This document shows positions 47,344 through 57,370 of a stretch of DNA of 64,000 nucleotides, piece by piece. Below the pieces are notes generated by a model. That model did no database searches and had not been told where the DNA came from. It saw only the letters and a list, made by a program, of their open reading frames with translations. Numbering within the stretch: position 1 is the stretch's first letter; every line of letters begins with the position of its first letter. Origin of the DNA: Talinum fruticosum. Taxonomy: Eukaryota; Streptophyta; Magnoliopsida; Caryophyllales; Talinaceae. The translations under genes and the position numbers were made by a program. The stretch lies in NCBI GenBank assembly GCA_021018815.1, contig JAITYX010000034.1:3782001-3846000 (forward strand), written 5' to 3'.

Positions 47344-50300
47344 TTATGCATTTAACATTCCAAGTTCATTCCTAATGAAACAGAACCGATCTTCACCAAG
47401 AGGCTTAGTAAAGATATCAGCTAATTAAAGATTAGTAGGAATGAATTCAAGTTCGATATCACCTTTCTCAAAATGGTCTCTCAAGAAATGATACCTGACC
47501 TCAATGTGTTTTGTTTTTGAGTGCTCGAACCGGATTTTTGGTGATGCTGATTGCACTTTGATTATCACACTTGATTGGAACCGATTTGAAGGCAAGTCCA
47601 AGATCTCTCAAGTGTTGCTTTATCCAAAAATCTGTGCACAGCATGCTCCGACTGCAATATATTCAGCTTCAGCAGTTGATAGAGCTATTGAGTTTTGTTT
47701 CTTTGAGTGCCAAGATATTAAGGATTGACCCAAAATTGGCACGCTCCTGAAGTGCTATTTCTATCAACTTTGTATCCAGCGTAATCCGCATCTAAGTATC
47801 CAAGTGAGAGTCGGCTTCGAGTCTCTTGAGTATCATAGACCTAAGTTCCGAGTCCCCGTAAGATATCTCGAATATTCTCTTCACCGCAGAGTGAGATGTG
47901 ATTTTTTTGGATTAGCTTGGAATATTGCGCATAAGCAAACACCGAACATTATATCTCGGCCGGCTGGAAGTAAGATATAGCAGAGATCCAATCATACCTC
48001 GATAGAGTTTCGATCTATTACTTGACCTTTCTCGTCCGAGTCAAGTTTTATACTCGCTGCTCATGGGTGTAGATGCGTGCTTTGCATCTTGGAGTTTGTA
48101 TTTCTTCAGTAGCTCCTTGGTATACTTTGATTGATGGACATAGATTCCATCTTTGTCTTGTTTGATTTGTAGACTAAGGAAGAAATTGAGTTCTCCCATC
48201 ATACTCATTTGGAATTCCTAACTCATTAACTCGGAAAATTCTCGACACGGAATTTCATTAGTTACTCCAAAAATTATATCATCAACATAGATTTGAACAA
48301 TAAGGAAATCTTTCCCTTTGGTTTTTATAAAGAGAGTCTTGTCGATCCGACCTCTTCTAAAATCATTTTGAACCAAGAAATTGCTCGATCTTTCATACCA
48401 AGCTTGGGAGCTTGTTTAAGACCATAAAGAGCTTTTTGAAGTCCGAAAACATGATTTGGAAATTATGAGTTTTCAAACCTAGGAGGTTGCTCGACATAGA
48501 CTTCCTCTTCAATAAAACCATTGAGAAATGCACACTTAACATCCATTTGATATAATTTGATACTCATGCTGGATGCAATTGCCAACAAGATTCTAATGGC
48601 TTCAATTCCGGCAACAGTGCAAAGGTTTCCCATAATCAATCCCTTCTTCTTGATTATAACCTTGAGCCACAAGTCTAGCCTTGTTTCGACTACCAACCCT
48701 CCTTCATCCAGTTTGTTCTTTAATACCCATTTGGTTCCTATGACTGGGTGGTCGGAAGGTCGTTTGGTCGAGTCCGGACTTGGTTTCTTTCGAATTGATT
48801 GAGTTCCTCTTGCATTGCCTTTACCCATTCAGGTTCATTTAGGGCCTCTAGTTCATTTTTGGGTTCAGTTAAAGAAATGAATGCAATGAATGCACATAGA
48901 TTATGAAGAGAGGAACGAGTTCTTACCCCATTGTTGATATTAGATAATATGTTTTCTAGTGGGTCACTAGAAGCATACTTGAAAGCTCTACCTGTTCTCC
49001 GATTCACCGGATTTGTAGGTTGAACCGCTTGATCTTCGAAGCTTGGTCCGAATGATCGGTTTGTTCTTCAGACATTCCGAGCAGTGCTCTTGAATTGTAT
49101 CATTCCGAGTCACTTCATTCTCGGTGACTTCATTCTCGAGCTGGTTGAGTTTGAATCTTGGCAGATTCATGTTCATCAAGTATCATCATCTCTGCTGAGC
49201 TTCGGATCCGAGTATGAAGACTCACTTGGTTTTTCCTATTCAAGCTCATCAAACACAACGTGGATGCTTTCTTCCACTTTGTTACTTTTCTTATTGAAAA
49301 TGCGATAAGCTTTACTATGAGAAGAATAACCCGTAAAAATACCTTCATCCGACCGAGCATCAAACTTGGTCAGGTGATCCTTACCATTGTTGTGAACAAA
49401 ACACTTACATCCAAATGGTTTGAAATAGGAAATATTAGGTTTCTTCCCTTTGTAGAGCTCATAAGGTGTTTTCTTCGAATGGGTCCGATGAGGCATCTAT
49501 TCGAGTGTAGTTGGTCAGTATTGATCGCCTCGACCTAGAAATAGTAAGGTAAGTTGCGCTCAATCATCATTGTCCTTGCTATTTCTTCAAGAGTTCTGTT
49601 CTTTCTCTCCACTACTCCATTTTGTTGAGGAGTTCGTGGCGCCGAGAAGTTGTGAGAGATTCTATTCTTATCACAAAACTCTGAAAATTCTAAGTAGTCG
49701 AACTCCCTTCCATGGTCGGTTCGAATTCTCTAGATCCGAGTCCGAGACTCAACTTGGATTTTTCTACAGAGCTTGCTGAACTCTTTGAATGCTTCATTTT
49801 TGCGCTTAAGAAAACACACCCAGGTAAATCTTGAATAATCATCAATAATAACAAGTATATATGATTTACCTCCGAGGCTCTTAACAGAATTTCACCACAT
49901 AGATCCATATGCAGCAGCTCAAGTACTTTGGATGTGGAAACTGTCTTCAAGGATTTGAATAAAGATCTCGACTTGTTTCCCTCTTGTGCATGCTTCACAA
50001 ACTTTATCTTTCTCAAAAGCACAGCTTAGGTAAACCCCTTACCAGACCATGAGATGCCAATTTCTTGATAGTATGCATGCTAATATGGCCTAATCTACGA
50101 TGCCATGTCCATGAGTTATCATGAAGAGATGCTTTTAAGCAAGATAAATTCTAACTCGGGTCGAAAGAGGAATAATATAAGTGTTACCCGATCTTTTACC
50201 CGAGAGTTTGATCTCCTTTGTGGTATCATCGAAATGTAGCAATTGGTCCGAGTAAATCTTACCTCTTGACCTTTATCACATAATTGAGAGATGCTCGAGC

Positions 50301-50510
50301 GGATTGTACTTTAATCCTTTAACAAGGTAAACCGAGCCGACCGGATTGCTTCCCATTCCAATCTTGCCTATCCCAATTATCTTGCCCTTGCTGTCATCTC
50401 CAAAAGTGACTTTTCCTCCTTTGTACTTTTCTAGTTCGAGAGAAGAGTCCCGAGTCTCCCGACATATGGCGTGAGCATCCACCGTCCAGTACCAATGTCC
50501 TTTTGCTCTT
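47344..50510 (-). pseudogene. pol: SIRE-F pol: protease, integrase, RT, RNase H
   Basis: Protease LDGGCSRHMSGDSGLF (about 50440-50490) again has Gly in place of the usual Ser/Thr of the D-S/T-G triad. Then GKIGMGSNPVGSVYLVKGLK, the integrase zinc region and core LLHMDLCGEIL (about 49895-49925), RT with [20 protein letters not shown] (about 48490-48555), YVDDIIFG-like (about 48265-48290), and RNase H around 47560-47740. It ends GMLNA-stop at 47344. It is the most complete pol here, but several frameshifts remain. Confidence 0.85.
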
Positions 50511-50519
50511 TTCGAGTAC

Positions 50520-52332
50520 CCTGCAAAATAGAGACAATCTAACCCTTCTCACTTCCTCTAACGAACCCAAGTAACATTCTTTACTCGTGGTCCTTTCTCG
50601 AGGAAGAAGGTTTTTCGGAACCCGCATTTGAATGACTTTGGGCTTGGTCTCGATTCTCGAGTCTTCGTGTAGAGAACTGAGTCCGTATCTCTTTCTTTTG
50701 AAAAACTTTTCCTTTGGGAACCGGAGGTGATGGTTTCTTCTTGTAAACTAATCTGGACTTAGTCCTCCTTTCATTTTTATGAATAGGACCATGCACAGCT
50801 TTCCCGAACTTTATAGTTTGGGAATCATTTTTGAAAAGCTCCGAGTAGGAATTGGATTCCTCCTCTTTGTTGAAACCAAGACCTTCCTTTCTGAAGGAGA
50901 CACATTGCGATCCTAAGATCATGTCAAGGTTTTTCCGACCCTTGAGTGAACTTTAAAACAAGATCTTGAGACTCATTGAGCTTTTGCTTTAGCTGCTCAT
51001 TTTCTCTTCCGAGTAACTCGGACTCGGCCTCATTGGATTGAGCACTAATCTTGAGTTCTCTCGAGTGTAAGTCTCAGCTTTTCCAATTCATTTTTCAAAG
51101 AAATGCTCTCGGAGGAAATTGACTCAAGTTGTTCTTTGAAACGAGAAGAATCGAATTGGACCTTTCTTCCAAAGTAAAAATATATTTAGCTAAATCAACT
51201 TTGGAAAATTTGAGGAAGTATTCAATTACCTCTTAAGGATTTGTTTCCTCACTGTCTCGAGTCCGAGTCCGACTCTACTTCGACTTTTGAGTCGGAGATT
51301 GCCATCGGACATTTTGAATCATCTCGAGTCCTCATCATCTTCCGATGAGTCCTCATCACTCCATGTGGCCATCATGGCCCTTTTCTTCTTTCTCGTCCCT
51401 TTTTCTCTTTGGACAGTCTTTGACTATGTGATCCTTGCTGCCACGTTCAAAACAGCCAGTAGTTTTTAGTCAAAGATAACTTTGAAAGAAAAGAGTATTT
51501 ACCTTTCCTCGTCCTTCTTGTCCCTTTTGTAGAATTCTTCTTTTGGCTTCTTATCCCATCTTTTGTGCTTCATCATTCTCTTGAAGCCTCTCGCAATCAG
51601 TGCCATGGGATCCTCTTCTAAGTCGGAGGAACTCGGATCGCCTTCTCTGGTTTCGAGGCTTTTAGCGCTATATTCTTTTTAGTGTCGCCCTCAGCATCCT
51701 CCTCTTCCGTGTGGATTTCATGAGTGAGAAGCTTCCCAATGAGCTCGTCTAGCTTTAGAAGTGATAAGTCCTGAGCCTCTTCTATGGCAGTCACCTTGGG
51801 ACCCCATCTTCTCTTGGGTAGACTTCGAGTAATTTTCTGCACATTCCTCGTGGGAAATCTTCTTACCCAGAGATTTGAGATTGCTTGGTAATCTCGGTGA
51901 ATCGAATGAACATCCGAGTGATGTTTTCTTCTGGCTCCATCTTGAATAGCCATCTTCGCTTGTCCGACCCGACTTGTACCTTTGTAAGTGTTGACCAGGG
52001 TGTCCCACACTTCTTTGGCGAGTCACAGCGGATACTCAATTGTATTCTTCTCGAGCCGATGGCGCACATCGAATGTTCATTGCCTTGAAGTTCTTTCGAA
52101 CTTCTCTGCTTCACTCGGAGAAAACTCGACCTTTGTCTTGGGAACGAGTCTAAATTATTCCGTCTTTATGGGAATGTAGTTTCCTTTTGTATGATGTCCC
52201 AAACATCTTCATCATGATCCAGGAGGAAACATTCCATGAGTTTCTTCCAAGTGCACGAAATTTGATCCTTTGAATTTTGATGGTCTCGTTGGAAGATCTT
52301 CCTTCATCGAACTCTCCGTTGTTCCGAGCCAT
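50520..52332 (-). pseudogene. gag: SIRE-F gag
   Basis: ATG 52332, MARNNGEFDEGRSS. A UBN2-like core spans 52114-51750 in several frames (MFIRFTEIT, LDELIGKLLTHEIH). A CFERGSKDHIV-like knuckle lies near 51425-51465, with one Cys position changed. The C-terminal VPKNLLPRERTT is near 50590. Many frameshifts. Confidence 0.8.
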
Positions 52333-52377
52333 TTGATCTTTAGACCTTTGGATGGTTAGATCCTTTCTGAAAGGTTA

Positions 52378-52391
52378 GGCTCGATACCAAT
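52378..52391 (-). promoter_or_regulatory. SIRE-F primer binding site
   Basis: In sense ATTGGTATCGAGCC, directly after the 5' LTR end; tRNA-iMet-like with one A missing. Confidence 0.78.
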
Positions 52392-53991
52392 TGAAGGTTT
52401 GCTCGTGGAGAGACCGAATCACCCTAGAGGGGGTGAATAGGGTGGTGGAAGATTTTCTTAAAATCAAACACTTTTGATCAAGACACGAGACAGAGACAGA
52501 TTCCGAGTCCGAAATGGGGTCGAAAAGTGTGTACTCGAATTGCAATAAAGAATAAAGAAGCGGATAAAACCGAAACTTTGATTCCGTCCGAGTCCAGATT
52601 GTACTCGAAAGTGAAAACACGTAAAGTACGTGGAAACCCTCCCGGGCAGAAAACCACGGACCGTGCTAATCCAAGCACGAAGTCAAATCTACTATTTTGA
52701 GTCCACAAAATACCGTAGACCGACCGAACCCGAGTTGCTCCCTTATACAACTCTTTACAAGTTTTTCCTAGACTCGAAATTCCCTTATCTCGATCTAGTA
52801 CTTCCTAGCTGAGATAACCCTTACAGCTAGGGACAACCGAGCTGAGTTAACCCTTACAGACTCAGTCAAGGGACCTTACTTAGACAAGTAAGAAAGAGAG
52901 TATTTATAACTAAGTACAAGACCTTACAATTCGGAATATAATGAGTTACGAGTGGGAGTTGTAAGTAGAAGATTGAGAATAAATACAACCGTGCTCAAGT
53001 ATATGTATTAACAATAGGTTCGGCCAATCTTCAAGTCTTGAGAGTTGGCTTCTATTTATAGATGACCAAGCGAAGCATAGCCGTTGAGTCCATCTTCCGA
53101 CCGAGACTCCTTTGTGACCGTTGTTAAAGACTTTCCGAGTCACTCGTAAAGTATCCGTTGAGATATAAACGTTGGACAATGGTTCTTAACTCCTTTGGAA
53201 GTCCCAAAACCACCTGGCGGGTCTTGAAGGATAAGGTGGAAACCACCGTTAAGCTTGGCGTTTCGGTTTCCTGCATTTGGAAATAGACAGCCTCGACACA
53301 ATCTTTTGGGGCTAGGTCGAGAATAGGAAAAGCCATGTCTCGCTGGTGATTTGACGTTTTGAAGCCAGGTTACTTTTGTATTTCAAAATGTGTATCCTCG
53401 TTTGAATAACCTACAAAAGTAAATCAAATTGGTTCTCAAAGTATAAAATACTTTGGTCCAAGATTAGACACGGATAATAATATGATTAAGATAATTAAAT
53501 GACTAATTATCCGAGTCGGAAAAGGAATGGAACTTTCGAGTCTAATATCCATGAAACTCAAAATTCCATCCGAGTTAGTCTAGGCGAGAATCAAGTTACA
53601 TAGAGAACATCGAGTAAAATAAACTTGATCTAGGCTAAGCATGGCTCGGACTAGAAGCGCCGACTATAACAGAGTATTATCCGGAATATGAAGTCGGACT
53701 CGAGTGCGGTTATGCGAATACTAGTCATTTGAGCATGTGATAATTCTAAGTGATGAGAGACTCGGAAGCTGGGTGTGCAATAGTAAGTTCATATATGCTT
53801 TCTAAGTCTCATAGAGACAAATAGGAATACATAAAATAAATGCTATATCACTTAGAGGAAATACTCTATCACTCGGAAAAGTTTCTAAGGTATAGAGAAT
53901 GACTTGGAATGAAAACTCTATAAGTGAGAAAGACTTATACCTGATTCCTTTGGTAGAACTCGAAATGTGCGGAGTAAAGTATGAGTCTTCG
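52392..53991 (-). repeat. SIRE-F 5' LTR
   Basis: 1600 bp, high identity to 42994-44604. Most visible differences are one-base indels or swaps within TCG-containing words. The last base is G instead of A. Confidence 0.92.
53053..53250 (-). promoter_or_regulatory. SIRE-F LTR promoter: TATA and four AACGG boxes
   Basis: In element sense AACGG occurs at 53246-53250, 53155-53159, 53118-53122 and 53081-53085. TATAAATA follows (complement of 53053-53060). Confidence 0.6.
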
Positions 53992-54467
53992 TAAGGCTGT
54001 GCAGGACTCGGAATCCTCCGACACATCCGAGGAGTCCTCTAGCTCGGCCAAGTCTACCTCTGCTGAGTAGAAGAAGAAGAAGAAGAGGCTAAGAACGTAG
54101 CCGAGGTAGGCGAGGATCAGCCTAAAGAGGAAAATAAGGAGGAAGAAGGAAGACAAGTAGAGGACGCTCTACCAAAAGACAAAGGGGCTATTGAGCCTGA
54201 ACTCCGAGCTGATCTCCTCATATATGAGTGGATCGGAGGATGCTCGGGGACGTTGGACAGTCCAAACCAGCTGACTCGAAGCCCCTATAGTCTTCCAGGA
54301 AGACGAGCCCGAGGATGACATTGTCCCGACTTGACCGCCCAAGTCTAAGCCACTTCCTAACATCCCAGTGCAGCTGCCGCCGCGTCCTACCACTTCGTCT
54401 CGGACTTACTAGTGCAAGCGCACTCGCTCGTCTGTCCTCCTCCGCCCAACCAGCACCACCGTCTTGA
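53992..54467 (+). pseudogene. SIRE-D aORF, part 2
   Basis: It continues the frame broken by element F: AVQDSESSDTSEESSSSAKS, a stop, a Lys run, an acidic segment, then Pro-rich sequence and an ending PAPPS-stop at 54465-54467. This parallels LPPS in A and PFPS in F. Confidence 0.68.
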
Positions 54468-54872
54468 TCTATTTCTTTTTCTTGTTTTTAATTTTTTTTG
54501 TCCAATATTAAGTGTATTTACTTTCCACTTTTCTTCCCTCCTTTTTGCTTGAAATGCTAGGGGAGAAAAATAGAAAACTTGATGTTTGGCTTAGGGGAGT
54601 TTCTTTCCTTTCTCTATGTTGTAAATATTTTTTATGAATGAATGTTAATGTTTATCTTTTCTATGCTCTGTTCATCTCTCGAGTTTCTTTTAGTATTTAT
54701 CTTATCTACTCAAAAATCTGCTTTGATTCTAATATCTCGCTTATAGTCTTACTTTGATCCGGAATTTCTCTACATTCTACATACTCGATACGTAAGAAAT
54801 CATAGATCATTGGCATTGAAAACTTAATCTGTACCAAAAAGTTTCTATCTTAAGAATGGAATGCCTTTCATC
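54468..54872 (+). other. SIRE-D 3' noncoding region with a second purine-rich motif
   Basis: AGGGGAGAAAAA (54559-54570) and TTAGGGGAGTTTCT (54591-54604) lie about 270-310 bp upstream of the true PPT and recur in A and F. Otherwise no feature. Confidence 0.6.
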
Positions 54873-54885
54873 AAAAAGGGGAGAT
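54873..54885 (+). promoter_or_regulatory. SIRE-D polypurine tract
   Basis: AAAAAGGGGAGAT directly before TGAAGG of the 3' LTR. Confidence 0.88.
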
Positions 54886-56360
54886 TGAAGGCTCAGATTT
54901 TAGCTCTATATATTTTATGAAAGACTCAGGTATAAACTTCTATCGTTCTTAAGTTTTGATTGCAGGTCATTCCGAGCTTCATAGAAACTCATATCTAAGT
55001 TTTTATCTTTTGTTCCGAGTGACTCGGATATCACTTTATTTTATATCTTATCTACCGAGGTATTCCGACCTACTCGGAATCTACTTGAACCATTGCATGA
55101 TCAAATAATTCTTTTAACCCATTTTCTTCTAAGTACTGAGTATGTTTACTAACTCGGAACCGAGTCATTCTCTACTCGAGTTCGTCTAAGTCGGTTTATT
55201 CCTTAAATGATTATTTGATACAAGTTCACTTTCTCTGTTTGAATATTCTTGTGCTTGATCCTTCTAGGAATTATTCTGAACCGAGCTTGAACATATTTGA
55301 TATTAGAGTCACAATATTCCACTCTTTTAGGCCAAAGATAATTAAACATTTAATTATCCTAATTTAATTATTATCTATGCCTAACCTTGGACCAAAGTAT
55401 TTTATACTTTGAGAACCAATGTGGTTTGTTTTTATAGGTTATTCAAACAAAGTTGATATATCTTTTTGAATTTCAAAAGCAACTAGCTTCTAGTCTGTTA
55501 AACACCAGCAGTACAGCTTTAGCCAATTCTAGACAGGACTCGGACACCTTGTCAAGGCCGTCTGTTTCCAAAACTGGAAAACTCTAACGCTAGGCTCAAC
55601 GGTGGTTTCCACCTTGCTTTTCAAACAACACTAGTTGATTAGAACACCTTTTGGAGCAAATAGCCGTTACCCAACGCTTACACTCCAACGGATCTTTTCC
55701 GAGTGACTCGGAAAAGCCCTTACAATGGCTAGTAAAGACTTCAGTCTAGAAATCGGACTCAACGGCTAATCTACTTGGACATCTATAAATAGAAGCCACT
55801 TCACAAGACTTGAAGATTGCTGAAACTATTGATCAAGTACATTGCCTAATTCTCTTAGTACATTACTCACTCAATCTTCTACTTACAACTCCAAGTCTCG
55901 TACTTAATATTTTTGAGTTGTAAAGTCTTGTAATCAATTACATACTTATCTTACTTTCCGAGTAAGGTCCCTTGACTGAGCTGTAAGGGTTAACTCAGCT
56001 TAGTTGCCCCTAACTGTAAAGGTTACCTCGGTTAGGAAGTACTAGATCGGATAAGGGAACTTCGAGTGCTGGGAAAACATTGTAAGGAATTGTCTAAGGG
56101 AGCAATTCCGGTAGAGTCGATCTGTTGTATTTTGAGGATTCAAAATAGTGGATTTGACTTAGTGCTTGGATTAGCATTGTCCATGGTTTTTTTCCCAGGA
56201 GGGTTTCCACGTATTTCGAGTGTTTACTTTTCCGAGTCCAATCTAGACTCGGACTCAACTGTTTATCTTTTCAAGCAAAAAGTTTGTAAGTTTGTTCAAA
56301 TTTCCTCATCACCCTATTCACCCCCTCTAGGGTGACTTAGATTCTCCAGGAGCAAACCTT
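54886..56360 (+). repeat. SIRE-D 3' LTR
   Basis: Begins TGAAGGCTCAG; ends with an intact U5 hairpin and AGCAAACCTT. The final CA is degraded at the junction with C. It diverges visibly from E's LTR. Confidence 0.86.
55598..55790 (+). promoter_or_regulatory. SIRE-D LTR promoter: four AACGG boxes and TATA
   Basis: AACGG or complement at 55598-55602, 55664-55668, 55687-55691 and 55761-55765; TATAAAT at 55784-55790. Confidence 0.6.
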
Positions 56361-56806
56361 AAGCATACTTATCAAAGAAGTCATCAGCGACTTCATTTAA
56401 TGGAATGGGGTTGAAGTTCAGGAAAAGGCACTTCACTTTGAAGAAATTGTGAAGAAGAGCAAGATTAATGTGAATGATTTTGCATTGGACAATAGAAGAG
56501 ATAACATCATCCCTTGCTATCATGTGAGAATAGAACTCGAGTGACGAGTTCCGGGTAGATGTAGTCATAGAAACACAAGTACTTGAAAGTACCTGTTTTG
56601 ATAGTGGATTTAATCCAGGAGAAAGTGGTGGAGGAGAAGAATTTCTCATCGATAAAGTAGTGCTGGGCTATGATGAGTTTGTTGTCACCGAGAGCAAGGG
56701 CTTTTCCCTTATATGGATCCTTCATAGGATTTTCGGATCAAGTAGATTTGGTTCTAGCCTTCTATATGGCTGAACCTCCTTCCATCGCACTTCCTCTTTT
56801 AGGCAT
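56361..56806 (-). pseudogene. SIRE-C aORF, N-terminal part
   Basis: ATG 56806, MPKRGSAMEGG, then a stop. In other frames it reads KFFSSTTFSWIKSTIKTG, KYLCFYDYIYPELV and PLNEVADDFFDKYA, cut at 56361 by element D. The motif order matches F. Confidence 0.7.
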
Positions 56807-56857
56807 GGTAGATGAAAAGTGAGTGGAGTTGAGTGTAAAGAGAGGAGAAAGTGGATG

Positions 56858-56935
<78 letters not shown>

Positions 56936-57100
56936 AAAGTAATCGAATGAGAACGAAATGGTGCTATTTATAGAACAAAAGCTTTCATTAAACAAAAGCC
57001 TTTCTAACTCAGCCTTCAAAGTAGCAGTTATCAAACCGTTGAGTATTCCAGTGAGTAACGGCTAGCTTTGAAACCGCTTCCCTCTAACGGCTAGTTTGCA
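56807..57100 (-). promoter_or_regulatory. SIRE-C putative internal promoter with expanded GA/CT leader
   Basis: TCTAACGGCTA (57083-57093 on +) fits YCYAACGGYYA exactly. A TATAAATA box in sense (complement of 56965-56972) lies within CTATAAATAGCACC. A long GA run on + (56859-56936; CT in sense) lies between TATA and the ATG. Confidence 0.62.
56859..56936. repeat. (GA)n microsatellite
   Basis: Two GA runs separated by a short GGCAAGA break. The Leu-Ser repeat ORFs on the minus strand are artefacts of it. Confidence 0.95.
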
Positions 57101-57370
57101 TACCGTTCGCATGTCGAGAGAGAAAAAGATATTTGTGAAAACATTTCCCAAATTCTCCATTAATCTAGAGATGATCTTAGAATTTTAATGTCCATTTTTC
57201 TCATAAACCGAGTCCGACTCAGTGATGTGTCCGAGTGACTCGGAACACACTCGGAAAATTAATAACTCATAGCTCGGTCTCATCTTCGTTCAACTATTCC
57301 ATTTGTTATTCACTTAGAAAGCATATAGCAATCACTCGAAACACAATAAATTATGCAATAAATCAGATAA

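Larger units (their letters stand above)
42994..53991 (-). mobile_element. SIRE-F: most complete and youngest copia element, inside the aORF of SIRE-D
   Basis: It has both LTRs (42994-44604 and 52392-53991), PPT, aORF, pol, gag and PBS. Total about 11 kb. Left flank GAAGG (42989-42993) and right flank TAAGG (53992-53996) differ at one base, fitting a 5-bp target duplication. D's aORF resumes after it in recognisable homology, so the element is cleanly nested. All genes still carry frameshifts. Confidence 0.9.
33751..56360 (+). mobile_element. SIRE-D: plus-strand copia element inside SIRE-C
   Basis: 5' LTR reduced to 23 bp (33751-33773), PBS 33774-33787, gag 33833-35640, pol 38230-41367, aORF 41899-42993 and 53992-54467, PPT 54873-54885, 3' LTR 54886-56360. 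It is interrupted by E (35654 to about 38229) and F (42994-53991). Its right end abuts the aORF of C in mid-gene at 56361, so it inserted there. Confidence 0.8.

Noticed and set aside
56722..57034. Leu-Ser repeat ORFs that could pass as a signal peptide or membrane segment
   Set aside because: The hydrophobic stretch is a translated (GA)n/(CT)n tract upstream of the aORF ATG; other copies have little of it.
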